From Aspidiotus rigidus (lineage: Eukaryota; Arthropoda; Insecta; Hemiptera; Diaspididae): a DNA stretch of 64,000 nucleotides. Under the pieces are notes generated by a model that saw nothing but the letters and a program-made list of their open reading frames with translations, was not told the DNA's origin and searched no databases. The stretch lies in NCBI GenBank assembly GCA_035079385.1, contig JAVHKY010000034.1, forward strand, positions 310,001 through 374,000, given 5' to 3'. Positions within the stretch are counted from its first letter, which is position 1; the number at the start of each line of letters is the position of its first letter. A program made the position numbers and the translations under genes. Below are positions 1 through 11,599 of this stretch, one piece after another.

Positions 1-1125
1 AACAAGAACAAAATTTCAACCTCCCAATATATTGCTACGACATCGCCGGATGCTCGGATCAATTGTTTTTCGTAACGACTACAGCGAGCCACGTGTTCTT
101 ATCCCAGACTGAATTGTAGTCACGTAATTCGAGTGCTGTAATTAGAGTTAATTTTATACCGAGCAGAATAGTTTTGCTCAGTGTATTCTTTGTTCTTAAT
201 CAGGGATGGTTTGACGAAGAAAAATAAAAAACGAATCAACTTTCATCTAATGAACGAATCCTCCAACGCAGCTGGATACGGAAACGCGTCGATCTTTCTC
301 GCCTTTCATTTCTGTCCGCATTTTATCGTCGCGAATATTTCCGAGGAAAATACCCTTTATTTCGGTAGAGTACGCGCTCACGTTCACCACCTTCTACTTG
401 AATGAGCAAAGGCAAAAGAAAAATAACTCTCAACGCGTAGGAATATCGTCTACACCCCCCCGCAAACCTTTCGTGTGCTTCTATTTTTTCACCTCGTACG
501 TCATTTGAAAACGAATAAATCGAAAATTGTTGATTGCATATACTATGTGTACGACAAAATGAATGCTGCTGACACGAGCACGACAATATACGTCTCCAGA
601 GTGTACAAAATATACTCAACGACATCGTATACGATAAAAAAAACGCGGTAATACTCGAGTAAATATTATTTTAAGTCGAAACTGTATAAGCAGTCTACTA
701 GAAATCTAACCGAGAATAACAAGCGTCGAAAGTTTTGAAAAGTACGTTCGCTACGAGCCTGCTTGAAACGATGTAATAGAAAAAATTCTACCCCTTCGTC
801 GAAAAGACTAAATCTATCATGATTATTTTCTTTATTTTTGCAGAAGTCATTTAAATTTGAATGATTTTAAAATTATACATTTATTAAATGATTGTTACAT
901 GGTCAAGTCCACATTTTCGATTTGATTTTTGATCTCTTTGAAGAAATTATGACTGAATTTGAGAGAAAAACAGTCATAATTTAAACGAGAAACAATAAAA
1001 AAAATTATGATGCCATGGCACGCTGGGTACCCGCAAGTTCCGTGCCCTGTGGCAAAAGAGCCACCCAAAATTAGAAGTTGGATGCGAATGCGGATATTTG
1101 AGTCCCTTCGTAATTCCATCAATTA
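1..1125. other. No recognised gene or element
   Basis: AT-rich sequence with scattered short open frames on both strands. I see no splice-bounded exon, domain motif or repeat end. It may be intergenic or intronic. Confidence 0.5.
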
Positions 1126-1129
1126 CAGC

Positions 1130-1260
1130 TCGAAGGTCGACATTTTTCTAAGTCCTGTAATTTTCCTCGGATCACTCGCGCTCGCGGACACAAAAATTTC
1201 CTGAAAATGCCACATCAAAAAAAGGGATAGCGGGCTAAACAGGGGGGCCCGCTATCTCCG
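1130..1260. repeat. Dispersed repeat fragment with GATAGCGGGC hairpin
   Basis: Contains the stretch CGCGCTCGCGGACA plus a hairpin with arms GATAGCGGGC (1226-1235) and GCCCGCTATC (1247-1256). A related stretch (CGCTATCCCTTT, then TCGTCCGCGAGCGCGAG) lies in opposite orientation at 60130-60200. It is therefore a dispersed family and not a gene. Confidence 0.5.
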
Positions 1261-1539
1261 CTGTTTTCAATCACCAGTCATGAATTATACTACTCTCCTA
1301 CGTAGTTGAAATTTCACAAAGTCTTGAAAGCATCCTTCCTCTGCGTAACTATCCTAATTTTCCTAGACACCCCACTCTCTGACTTTCGTAAGTTTCTACT
1401 CTTTAATGATTTGAACCAAATAACTAAGGGCATAGGGGGCAGTACATACGCGCAATGGAAGATGTAAATATTTATGTGTATAAAAATAAATAAAGCGCTT
1501 TGAAATTGAAATTGAGTTGAAATATCATATCTTCCGAGT

Positions 1540-1815
1540 AATGACGTCTCACTCTCCTACTTATACTTTCGTCGTCTGAAGGGATCTTGAAAGAAGTCGA
1601 GCCCAGATGACGTCACGCCCATATGCTCGCGTAATTTTAACAGGGAACCTGTTCTATGCGAGGGAAGTCTTTTTGCAAACTTCTGCATCCCGCTGTTCAT
1701 CGTGCATCGTCCGCCGTCCGGAAAAAGTTGACCTACCCTAGTAAAGGAGTTGGACTTGAAAAAAGTTCGACTTGCGAGCTAGAGTCTATACTATGTTAGG
1801 TTGAGGAAACAGAGA
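1540..1815. repeat. Fragment of the AACAGGGAACCTGTT element family
   Basis: The interrupted palindrome AACAGGGAACCTGTT is at 1639-1653, followed by a GCCGTCCGG motif (about 1712) and by units like the 45-bp minisatellite of 53.2-54.5 kb. The same order (palindrome, GCCGTCC, minisatellite) occurs at the right end of the complete element at 52981-54645 and at 63730-63900. Two TGACGTC sites precede it. Confidence 0.5.
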
Positions 1816-1964
1816 GAAAGATACAAATATTGACTGGTTCTAAATCGAGACTACAGCTCTGAATATAAAATCAAAGCTGGCAAATATCTGAAATCGTGTA
1901 AATATCCTGACATTCTTGTTGTCTTGAACGAGACCCCGTCAACGGTTCTTCTTCTATTACAAAA

Positions 1965-2130
1965 AAGTTTAAGGATAACAGATCAATTAAATAAAGTATT
2001 TTTAATTTATTACCTCGACGTTGAATTAATAAAATTATAGGTATTAAAAGAGTTTATTTAATCTGTTCGATCAATTTGTTACATGATTTGCGTTTAGATC
2101 GATATATTTGCACTTTCAAGGTTCTTTAGA
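1965..2130 (+). pseudogene. Nuclear mitochondrial insertion: 3' part of rrnL (16S rRNA)
   Basis: Shows landmarks of the conserved 3' half of insect 16S rRNA in order: AAGGATAACAG, then ACCTCGACGTTGAATTAA, then TCTGTTCGATCAATTTG, then TTACATGATTTG with GTTTAGATCG. Base composition turns abruptly very AT-rich here. The copy is diverged (GATTTGCGTTTAGATCG in place of the usual GATCTGAGTTCAGACCG), as expected for an old nuclear copy. Confidence 0.7.
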
Positions 2131-2879
2131 AACTTAAATTCAAAAATAATATTTAAAAAATTTTATGAAAATATTTTCAATTAAACCCGTCAATTCAAAA
2201 TTATTAAAATGATAATTAAAAAAACTAATTTTTATTATAATTTTTTTTTATGACCACAACCATATAAATAATTTTATTCGAGATTCTATTTAATAAAATG
2301 TAAAATTATTATTATTCAAGCAAAAGTAAGTTAAATCTTGAAATAATTGAAAATACAATTATAATTCAATTATCGACCATTATTTTTAGTCTAATAATAA
2401 AATTTGTATATTTGAAAGATTTTATAAAAAAAAATAACTATCAGTTCCTAACTTTTTGAATATATTATCAAGATTTGATATTAAATATAATATTAATGAT
2501 AATAGTACATATTAAGAAAATTTATATTTGAAATTAAAGGAAAAAAAAAATGTTTACCAAAAAATCTTTATAACTTCAAAGATGAATATTTTATTTAGTA
2601 TAATATGAACATTATAATTAAGAATAAATATAATTTATTTTATTCTAATTCAGTGAATATAAATTTTTATTTAAAAATATTCAAAATTCATCAAGTCATT
2701 ATTTTAATAATTTTAAATCTTTATAATTAATTTTTTATCAATTATTAATTTTACTAAATATTATTTATAAATTATAATTAATAAACAAATCAATATATTC
2801 AATTCAATTAATAAATATACATTTTAATTGAATTTTAATTCTAACATGCATAAATATAATTAAATGAAATGAATTTAAA
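2131..2879. other. Very AT-rich block, probably mitochondrial-derived
   Basis: Continuous with the rrnL and nad1 pieces on either side and of the same extreme AT composition. I cannot assign individual mitochondrial genes within it. No open frame of note. Confidence 0.4.
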
Positions 2880-2980
2880 ATAATAAATTCCAACTATTAT
2901 TTTATTTTCATACAATTTTTATTATCAAATCATAACGAAAAGGAATAATAAATATTTGAATTCATAAAAATTGCAATATA
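2880..2980 (-). pseudogene. Nuclear mitochondrial insertion: 3' part of nad1
   Basis: Read on the minus strand with the invertebrate mitochondrial code, this gives a nad1-like C-terminal segment: FLWIQ, then PFRYDLMMKIVWK, where nad1 typically has a FxWIR...PRFRYDxLMxLxWK segment. A TAA and further stops follow. The rrnL piece just upstream reads on the plus strand, so the two pieces are in opposite orientation. They share a strand in standard insect mtDNA. Confidence 0.65.
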
Positions 2981-3046
2981 TAATAAAATTTCAAAAAAAT
3001 TTATTATAATAATGATTAATGTAATTAGTAATTTTTTAATAATTAA

Positions 3047-3985
3047 CTAGCGGTTGGCGACGCGCCGGACCGCTAGCTGTGTGTTGAGTAGATATCTGTG
3101 TTTTATAGGTATCTGTATCTTGTAGGTATGTGTGTTTTGTAGGTATCTTGGAATTCAGATGAATTTTTAAAAAAGAAACAGTGGAAAGAGTTTTGCAAAA
3201 TTCACAACTATTCAGTTCAAAAATAAGAAAATAGACACCAAAAACTGCGACTGTACTTATAAAATATCGAAGTTCTGAGTCGCACAAAAATAAAATCACC
3301 AAATTAAATTTTTTACACACTAATTCACTTGAGAGCTGACTTAACGCGTGAAGCCTGTATCGCAGCAGAATACAGACAAATCCATTGACATTTTGCCAGT
3401 CCCTAAGAAAACACACGGACAACAGGTAAAAAAAAGGGTCATTTCCGCTGGCCCATACGCAGTGCGCAACGTGTCTAGACATTGGTTCTTGTATGAGATA
3501 CCGGATGTAAAATCCTTTATGTAGGTGTTTTTAAAACTGTGAATAAAATAACTAATTACTTAGTATGGAAGTACAGCGAATACTGTAGTCACAAAATTTC
3601 CTCCTAAAAATCTGGAACCGGGCTCATTCGAAAGGAAATTACAGGGGCTACAATTTTTGTTCTCTTCAATTTTTCATAAAAATGAGTTATACTCGAGTTA
3701 TCACAATAATTCAATTTTCGAAACTGCGCCACTCAACGCGCCTAGGTCTAACGTACAGCGCAAAGCAGTTTCAGTACTCGATAATGCCCGTTTTTCCTAA
3801 TTTTGTCGCCCCCTACTCCACCTTCAGGGAGTCAAAACATCGAAATGTATTTAAGAACCTGACCCAGAAAGAACGAAATTTTTCAAAAAAAATTCCAGGT
3901 CGATAGGTGAAGGCGTTCGAAAGTTATGGACGAACATACAGATATACATACAGACAAACATTCTACTTTATATATTAGATAATGG
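3047..3985. repeat. Interspersed repeat, possible non-autonomous retroelement
   Basis: Starts with a GC-rich hairpin (arms CTAGCGGT and ACCGCTAG, 3047-3076), followed by a short 16-bp-like tandem (GTATCTGTGTTTTATAG, GTATCTGTATCTTGTAG). It ends near 3985 with CAGATATACATACAGACAAAC and TATATATTAGAT, a style of 3' end common in insect retroposed repeats. A 148-residue minus-strand open frame crosses it but shows no domain. The boundaries are approximate. Confidence 0.35.
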
Positions 3986-4239
3986 CAGGAGATTGGCTTT
4001 GCCCCCAATGGACAGTATACAGAAATTCTCTTGTGACATCATCATCATCCATTGAGTCTGCTTATGACGTCATCAATACCCATGACGTCTTGATTTCTGA
4101 CCGGGTAAATTGACTCTTATAACCTTATTTAACAGTAAGAAAAAGTACTGGTAAACGGTGTCCGAGAATCGAAACAAAATTTTGTATTCATTATTATTTT
4201 ATTTTGATATAGTACTATCCTGGTATGTGGGACTATCAA

Positions 4240-4352
4240 ATTTAATTAATTGTCATTTGGGTTTAGTAAGCCTAGTATAGTTTAGTACAGTATTATTATG
4301 CTGAACTTCATTTCTGATCAAGGATAAGATCTCAACAAGGGGCGGAGGCTAA
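4240..4352. repeat. Degenerate GTATAGT/TTTAGT repeats, left part
   Basis: Repeated AAGCCTAGTATAG and TTTAGTACAGT phrases. The same type resumes at 4898-5040, so the pogo-like MITE was inserted into this repeat tract. Confidence 0.4.
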
Positions 4353-4897
4353 TACAGTCGACTCTCGATTTAACGAACGTCGATTTAACGAAAAATGCGA
4401 TTTAACGAAATACAACTCTGTTCCCTTGAGAAAAACTCGTTATAACAAAAAATTTGTACTCGATTTAACGAAAATTAAAGTGCAAGCGATTTTGACGAAT
4501 TTCGACAAAAATCTAACAAAATTTGAAGAAGATTCGATCAATTTTGACAAAATTGCGATCAAGTTTGAGAAAAATTCAACCATTTTTTCTTAAAAGCCAA
4601 GTATTAAAAGTACAAAACTTCAACCATGACAAATTTGACAAAAATCGATTCGAATGAATAGAAAGAAAATTGAACCAATTTTGACGAAAATAAAACGAAT
4701 ATTTTGAAGAAATTTTAACTAAATTTGTAAAAAATTGCGTTTGAAGTACAAAACGTCAACTTTGACAAATTAGGAAATTCCATTTAACGAATTTTCTTTT
4801 CTCTTCTCGAATTAACGAATTTTGTTTTAACGAAAACTGGATTTAACGAATTTTTTCCTTGCTTCTTTGGCCTTCGTTAAATCGAGAGTGGACTGTA
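4353..4897. mobile_element. Pogo/Tigger-like MITE
   Basis: Terminal inverted repeats CAGTCGACTCTCGATTTAAC (from 4355) and, read inward from the right end, CAGTCCACTCTCGATTTAAC (to 4895). Both are flanked by TA (4353-4354, 4896-4897), the Tc1/mariner/pogo target site. The interior is non-coding and built of repeated TTTAACGAA-like phrases. The assignment to the pogo side of the superfamily rests on the CAGT...CTCGATTTAACG terminus. Confidence 0.75.
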
Positions 4898-5040
4898 TAT
4901 GCTAAGTTTAGTTTAAGCTCAGTGTAGGCTCGTATTAGTATAGCCCAATATAGGCATTTGTTAGGTCTAGTTTTAAGCTGGTATAATCCCAATTTAAGTC
5001 TAGTTCAAAGCTAGTATAGTCTTATATTATGTATACTGTA
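4898..5040. repeat. Degenerate GTATAGT repeats, right part
   Basis: Continuation of the tract at 4240-4352: TAGTATAGCCCAATATAG, GCTGGTATAATCC, GCTAGTATAGTC. Confidence 0.4.
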
Positions 5041-7440
5041 TGCTAGGACTGGGATACTCGAACTCGGCCTCGGTGGGGTGGGGCGCGGGTAAAGACACTA
5101 AAAATATCATAAGGCCTCTCCGGTTTTCAATATGAAAAGAGTGGCGCAGTCTGCGGATCATCAAGACAAGTACCGGTAACACCGAACCCCTCATTAGTGG
5201 AATCGCACATTTCAGTTCCTCCGTTTCTCCATTGACTGAAACAAAGGTTATCATGATAAAATTGTTGTTTACATTATTACACGCTATTTGGGTACAATTT
5301 ACAAAATCGTTTCTGTTTTATCATCTAAAATTTCCAAATCAACTTCATAAATTTTCTTAAATAGTTAATGGCACCTTTCTATATAATAGAAGGGTAGTTT
5401 TTTTAATTTGTGAGGAATATTAATAGCAAATTATTTTTGGGAATGACTCACTAACCTTCGAACCTACCTCATTCTCATATTTCGAGACATTTCTAAGATT
5501 TCACAGTTGAATCACCCTGCTAAAATTGTTGTCATTTGAACAACCCTTTCTCTTACACATAGAACTTCAATGGCTGATTATTTAACCGAAATATGCTCGT
5601 AAAATTTTCGCTTTCTCGAACCGATATAAAAACGTAATAGGTACCGCGTGCGACAGTAATGCACCATTAAATTCAAATCGCACGTGTAAAATGGAAGTAA
5701 TTACGCGCCCTTTGACGTCTGTAGTTACAATTCTTTTTTTTTTAATATTATAATACACTCCATAAACGCTGGAAAAGTAATGATAAAAATCTTTTAAGTA
5801 TTTTTACAGCATTAATAATGCTACAAGTGTGATTCGTAGAACGTACACGGTTGGTTATTGAAAAAAAGAAACGCAGCACATTTGTGCAAGGAAAGTAAAT
5901 TTCCATACTGGAATTTATACAGGAAAAGATGAAATGAAATTTAGTTATCCTCCTAGTTAATCGTAGCCGCCTGTCATTAGCACCAGAAAGGGATACAAAC
6001 TTCGGTAAACATCCCCAACTTTGAGGAACGTAAGGCTAGTGGTTTTGTGACGTACAGCACACGCGATGGGCAAACAAACGCATCGTTTACCGAATTAAAA
6101 CGTTCGTTTGGTTTGCTCGCACCACCAAAATTCCGTCCATCGCTATCTTCATTAATATTATTTCATTGTTCTTCGCGGATTAGGAAAATTTGCACTGAAT
6201 TTCTACCTGTCATAATTTTTGTAAATGAGTACAGTAGGACGAGAGAATACGAGTAATCCGTAAATGTAAATATTACCCATTTACTCGTTCGTACTTCGTT
6301 GATACATTTTTCAAATTTACATTATTGTCGTTCGTGGCTTGAACGAGAAACAGAAACGTGCATTGAGTTGCCTAGGTAGACTATAAATACGAAATATTGA
6401 GTCAAAAATAAGTACTTTGTAACTCCAGCAATAGGCAAAATCTACATACAGGACCTTCAATTAAGGTACACCTGTGTCAAACGACGCTACGGTTAAATTC
6501 ACGGAGTCGTGTGCTCCGAAAGTTTGAAAACCGATTAATTGATGGTTCCAGCCGGACAGTTCACAAGAATACCTAATTAAGGGAGAGTGGATTAGGTAAG
6601 AAACAATGAAACAAAGCGTAAATTTCTGTTTCTCTGATACGAATGAATCGTTTTCTAGAATATAGGGGTCGTTAATTATTCATTGGTAACCCTCAAAATT
6701 TTAACAACAGTTTCTTACCATATGGACAATATAGCTAATTCTAACCGGGTAAATTGACTTCAAAAAAAAAAAAAAGGAATCGGTACCCGAGAAGTCTTTC
6801 CAAAGAACAATTATAATAATAGGGATCTCCGCATATAAAACAGTATCTCATACTACCAGCCTCGTTATAGCCGGAATAACCCCGATTGATTTGCAGTTAA
6901 ATCAAATTAATAGGATAAAAAATGTTCCGGCGTAGCCAAATAAATAAAGATAATTTTTAATGTCTTTCCCTGTGTTATGCGTAATCTATTTTTTAGAATC
7001 CTAGTAATGAGTTTAAAAACGGGTTGTTGGAACTTTCTCCTTCGTTTACGTGATTGTCTCTTCGTTTCCTTCTTTCGAATCATTGTCGACCTCGAAATTG
7101 AGTCGACCGACGCCGCACTGGTCCAGAAATACGAGTATTGGTATTTAAACTTGGAGTTGGGGAGTTGGTAGCCCTGACGATATTCACCCTTTCGTTCAAT
7201 GCTTTTTAAATGAAGAAATTTCACGCACCATACTCAATAGGATATCGTTTTTCAAAGCAAATACAAGCATAAATTTTGTAGTCTGTATCATCAACATTAA
7301 ATACAAAAAAAATTGTAGCAATATATGATATATTGACAAAATAACAGTTGATTGAAAACCAATAATTCTATCATGCAACTTCAACGAACATATTTTTCAC
7401 AAAAAAAACATGTTTTTTCATTTATTTTTGTGAAAATATT
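5041..7440. other. No recognised gene or element
   Basis: Non-coding by inspection; only short open frames without domains. Two occurrences of ACCGGGTAAATTGACT (about 4097 and 6746) suggest a further minor repeat family. Confidence 0.4.
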
Positions 7441-7795
7441 ATTATTTTAGTCATGTTTTAGATCACTGATTCGACATTTGGCAGAAATTTCGGTACCAAA
7501 CTTTAACCTATACTTTTCATTAAAAAAAAAAAAAAAAATGTTCTTTTATAATAAGAGAAAACCTACATTTTTTTTGTGGGTGGAAATGTAAGTGTTTTAC
7601 TTATGTATTGGATCACTGAATCTTAATATGGCAAATCTTTGCTACCAAACTATAACAGAAATGTTTTTCACAAAAAAAAAAGTTTTCTTGAGCAAAAACC
7701 ATGTTTTTTGTTTTTCTTCTGAAAATATTTTACTCTTGTATTGGATAGTTTGAATCTTAATTTGGCAAAAATTTTGCTACCAAACTGTAACAGAT

Positions 7796-8342
7796 ATGTG
7801 ACCTGTCACAAGAGAACCCCCCTCAGCGTCCTAAATATAATTTTACAGGAGCGATAATTCTAACTTCAAAATCAGTTTTTGGTGTCATTATGCGATCAAT
7901 TTGGCTGAAAATTTTATCAGTTGTAGATTAATGATTCAAGAATACAATTCAATAGTGCTTTTTATATTATTTGCGCGTTAATAATTTAAAATTTAGAATT
8001 TGATGAAAAAAGTGCTGGAGAATCGCCTAAAAAATTGCATCTTAGCTCCATGTTTTGATCCGTGGACCCAAAAATATGCATTGGAATGAAATTTGTGGGT
8101 CAGATTCATGTTCAGCGACCCAAAATTACCCCTGAAACTAAATTTCATCAAATTCCAAAAATTTTTCCAGAAATTTGAAATTTTCCCCCAACTTTGAAGA
8201 CCCCTAAGACCTATAAATAAATTTTTTGGAATTTTTTCAATACCACCACGTGAAAGAGCGGGTTTCAATTATATGGGATCGCTGAAAACCTGAAAAACGA
8301 TTTTTGGGACACTAAGGGGGGTTCTCTTGTGACAGGTCACAT
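7796..8342. mobile_element. MITE with TGTGACCTGTCACAAG ends (long copy)
   Basis: Near-perfect terminal inverted repeats of about 30 bp: left ATGTGACCTGTCACAAGAG plus AACCCCCCT, and right its reverse complement. It splits one unit of the surrounding satellite, so the unbroken units give the empty-site structure. The interior (547 bp in all) is non-coding. The last part is homologous to the short copy at 9366-9524. Confidence 0.8.
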
Positions 8343-8550
8343 GTTATGTTTTTCACAGGAAAAACTATTTTTTTTTTTTTTTTGTGAAAATGTGTTTTAT
8401 TTATGTATTGGATCACTGAATCCTAATTTGGCAAATCCTTGCTACCAAACTATAACAAAAATGTTTTCCACCAAAAAAAAAAAAAAAGTTTTATTGAGCA
8501 AAAACCATGTTTTTGTTTTTTGTGTGAAAATATTTTACTCCTGTATTGGA

Positions 8551-8551
<1 letters not shown>

Positions 8552-8584
<33 letters not shown>

Positions 8585-8690
8585 GAGCAATGCAGCTGCG
8601 CTAAGGGCTATTTGCTCGGCAGATAGTTCTGCTTTTACATAAACTTAGTATTTAATAAAGTAGAAAGGAAGGAAAGTTGAAAACAAAATA
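8552..8690 (-). mobile_element. Retroposed insert with poly(A) tail (SINE or LINE 3' end)
   Basis: On the minus strand a ~110-bp sequence containing CTGCCGAGCAAATAGC and CGCAGCTGCATTGCTCGT ends in a run of about 31 A (poly-T at 8552-8582 on the plus strand). It interrupts a satellite unit between GGATAC and ATACATCTTAAG; a short ATAC may be the duplicated target. Family not identified. Confidence 0.5.
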
Positions 8691-8770
8691 CATCTTAAGT
8701 TGGCACAAATTTTGCTACCAAACTGTAAGAAACATGTTTTTCAAATATTTTCTAGTTAAGAAACATTTGT

Positions 8771-9365
8771 TGTGAAATTCTGTAAAACAATAATTTTTTC
8801 ATTTTGTCGGCCACTGAATCTAAATTTAAGAGTAATTTTACTGTATAATTTCAACAAACATATTTTTCACAAAAAAATAACAATTTTTCCAAGAAGAAAA
8901 CATTTTTTAATAAAAATGAGAGTCATTCTATATTTTGTTATACCAGCTCAAATTCTATTCACTCTTATCACGGCCGACTTTACGAGTAATTACAGGCCGG
9001 AATAGTAAGACCGGCAACTGCGCAGTAGGTGAAAATTCTACATGTACAATGCCTCCCTCGCGAAAAATTCAAGTCAACCCTTTTAGCTATAAAATTTTAA
9101 GGCCAACAACTTTCATTCTCTCGAATTTTTCATGAAAATCTATATTTTTCTAGATATTTTCAATATTTTGTCCAACTCCCATATACGCCTGTGTTAGGTC
9201 TCACCTACTGCGCTGTTGTCAAGTAAATCACCACTCCGGCCTGCCGTGCTCTTATCATTAAGGACTGCATTATCACGCAGCTGCAGCGGTGGCAGCGTAG
9301 TTCTACCACTGTTTCTTTCAAATTTTGATGTTCCTTTCAAATTTCATTACAAACTTGTTTTATTA
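8771..9365. other. No recognised gene or element
   Basis: AT-rich, partly satellite-derived at its start. No coding signal. Confidence 0.35.
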
Positions 9366-9524
9366 ATGTGACTTGTCACAAGAAAACCCCCCTTAGCGTA
9401 CCAAAAATCGATTTTGAGGTTTTTAGTGATTTTTATCAATTGAAACCAGATCTTTTACTCGGTGATATCAAACAAATTTCAAAAATTTGCACTCTAAGGG
9501 GGGTTTTCTTGTGACCGGTTACAT
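9366..9524. mobile_element. MITE with TGTGACTTGTCACAAG ends (short copy)
   Basis: A 159-bp member of the family seen at 7796-8342: ATGTGACTTGTCACAAGAAA...TTTTCTTGTGACCGGTTACAT. Its interior (CCAAAAATCGATTTTGAGG and onward) is homologous to the right part of the long copy read in reverse. Flanks TTAAT-like on both sides suggest an AT-rich target. Confidence 0.75.
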
Positions 9525-10140
9525 TTAATGAATTAAACTCCACTATTGGCGCATATTGGCAGCTAAAGTTTCCATTATCTAAAAGCTAAATTAAATACTC
9601 CAACGAATCAAGCTCTGATTCTCGATTGACGCAATATATCGCAATCCATTAGTTCTAGTCCATGAAGTTCCTACTTTATACTCAGTTAGTTGGGTTTGTC
9701 ATTTGAAAATAGTGTTTTTCGGGATAACTATTGAAATTCCGATCTCAGAAATTACGAATATTTCATTTGAAAATAAAGATTTCAAGGATGAAAAAAAAAT
9801 AAAATAAAGAAAAGAAAGTCGATGACAATATCAGTTTTCAAGACAGAATATATAGAATTCAAGTGTGAGCACTTTTCTCACAGTTTAAGCAATTCTTTGG
9901 AAAAAATAAGGAATAACTGTACGAACAAAAGTATTCTGGTTGAAGCACTGTAATATTTTGTTTACCTACATTCTTAAGAACAATTTTACATAAGAATATG
10001 GGCACTTCTCGATAACTTTTTCTTCAGGATTTCGACCGCAACTTTCCTAATCTGGACCAGTGTGGCGTCGTCCAATAAGTATAATATTATTTTTTAAATC
10101 ATTTCGCCCCCTCATTGATCGATTTTTAGTCGATTACACT
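9525..10140. other. No recognised gene or element
   Basis: Nothing supported on either strand. Confidence 0.35.
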
Positions 10141-10142
10141 AC

Positions 10143-10490
10143 AGCCAGCGGTTTTCAAACTTTCGTGTACCACGATCCACTTTTAACCTAAAAAAAATCT
10201 CGCGACCTACTGATGGTGAACTGGTGAAGAATCCTACATTGAAGAAAAAAAAATTTTGACAAAGTGCACCCTTGTTTTTAGAAACACTGTATAATCTGTA
10301 TGAACGTCGGTACCGTACTCGAGTCGGAAGGACACATTTTCGTAATTTTATCAATTTCACTTTGCTTTGTTTATTATTCTTATTAAAGGGTGAAAAAAAA
10401 TTATTTCATAAATTTTTCATCACTTCGCGACCCACTTGGAACTTCTTTGCGACCCATCTGTGGGTCGCGACCCATACTTTGAAAACCGCA
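10143..10490. mobile_element. hAT-like non-autonomous element (degraded)
   Basis: Left end CAGCGGTTTTCAAACTTT, right end ACTTTGAAAACCGC, both preceded internally by GGGTCGCGACCC/CGCGACC motifs. This is the typical structure of hAT MITEs (CAGNGGTTNTCAAAC...GTCGCGACCC...GAAAACCNCTG). The outermost two bases of the right end are changed and I cannot see a clean 8-bp duplication. Confidence 0.55.
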
Positions 10491-10584
10491 TTATATACGT
10501 ATCATTCACCGGTAGAAGACTTGCAATCGGCGTCGACATTACATCGATTTCACGAGCACAATCTGATAGGGTTACAATATTAAG

Positions 10585-11060
10585 GTCATAAATAAGTCAA
10601 CCATCGGTCGCAGATTTTAGTGTCGTCTGGGAGTCGATGTTGAAGTTGCGTCGATTCAACCATTCCCGCATACTGGTCATAATAATTACCTTTATTAGAC
10701 AATATCGACGAGTAGCAGACCCACCAAACGGACAAAACGCCAGAAAATAATTACTCTAGAACTATTCGACGTAGATTTAAAATCTATCAATATTCACTCC
10801 CAAAAAACTACGAATCGACTGTCAATCGACGCAACAAAGCAGTTGATTTCAGGTCAATGAGAAAGTTTGGAAAAATCTATGGAAAAATATGGAGTCGTCA
10901 ACTCAAATTCAACTCTAAATGAGCTTCGATTCAAGACCGATTCGTAGTTCAGTTCTAAGAACCAAAAATCGACTCGAAATAGACCCAAGAGAGAAGTCGA
11001 CTAGAAATTGATTAAATTTTATCTGTTCCTCCGTGGCACGAGTCATGTTTAATTTAAAAG
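10585..11060. repeat. Diverged TCGA-rich repeat tract
   Basis: Repeated short phrases of the type GTCGATT, AATCGACT, GACTCGAAAT. Similar tracts are at 12450-12620 and 42170-42420. It flanks one side of the inverted-repeat structure at 11.1-12.4 kb, with the related tract on the other side. Confidence 0.4.
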
Positions 11061-11084
11061 TTTAGGAAGCACAAACACGTAACT

Positions 11085-11300
11085 GAGTTTTATTTCACTT
11101 TACTGAACAACGGTGATAAAACTAAAAGCACGAAATGAAAACCCAAATCCAGATAGAAAAGGTCCATTTAATAATAAAATAATATGAGGTGCGCTCAGCA
11201 AAACCATATATTATGTCCCAAAATAAAATTTTTCACATCAGCCAAAAAACAAAAAAAAAAATACAAAAAATGCAAAAAATTTTTCTCGTTCTTTGCAACT
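11085..11300 (+). repeat. Left arm of a ~1.35-kb inverted-repeat structure
   Basis: GAGTTTTATTTCACTTTAC, GAACAACGGTGATAAAA, GCACGAAATGAAAA and TGAGGTGCGCTCAGCAAAAC recur in order, inverted, at 12228-12446. The arm includes the left half of the MITE at 11185-11454. Confidence 0.7.
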
Positions 11301-11454
11301 TTAAATGCTCGTACTGCAAAAAACTTTCATCGTAGAGACCTACCTTTTTCTTCATCTAAAAGTTGATTAACTTCGCGAAAAAAAGACAATCAAAATCCGA
11401 AAAAAAAAATTCGCGACATAATATTATAATTATGGTTCTGCTGAGCGCGCCTCA
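11185..11454. mobile_element. MITE with TGAGGYGCGCTCAGCA ends
   Basis: Terminal inverted repeats TGAGGTGCGCTCAGCAAAAC and (from the right end) TGAGGCGCGCTCAGCAGAAC. The interior is A-rich with no coding. A half copy, inverted, ends at 12344. The outer TGAGG resembles the MITE at 13597-13850. Confidence 0.65.
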
Positions 11455-11599
11455 TATAAATAAAATTCAAGTAAATCCAAGTAAAAAAAAACACAATTTA
11501 ACAGAGTAAAATAATAAATTCAAAAACAAGTCGAAAGGGTAAATCACAATTTTTTAGACAGAATTTGATAATAAAATTTAAAATATGGTTCGCAACAGC

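Larger units (their letters stand above)
7441..8770. repeat. AT-rich satellite, period about 140 bp, interrupted
   Basis: Diverged repeats of a unit containing GGATCACTGAATC, TTTGGCAAA, GCTACCAAACTGTAAC, ATGTTTTTCAC and an A-run, then GAGCAAAAACCATG. Copies start near 7460, 7610, 7745, 8410 and 8548. The array is interrupted by a MITE (7796-8342) and by a poly(T)-led retroposed insert (8552-8690). Confidence 0.7.

Noticed and set aside
3036..3482. 148-codon minus-strand frame
   Set aside because: Lies across an interspersed repeat and a short tandem; no motif and unlikely composition.
8329..8642. Two overlapping frames with poly-Phe and poly-Lys
   Set aside because: Translation of T and A runs in the satellite and the poly(T) insert.
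7441..8770. Regularly spaced repeats considered as a CRISPR-like array
   Set aside because: Units are diverged throughout with no conserved-repeat/unique-spacer pattern, and the context is eukaryotic.
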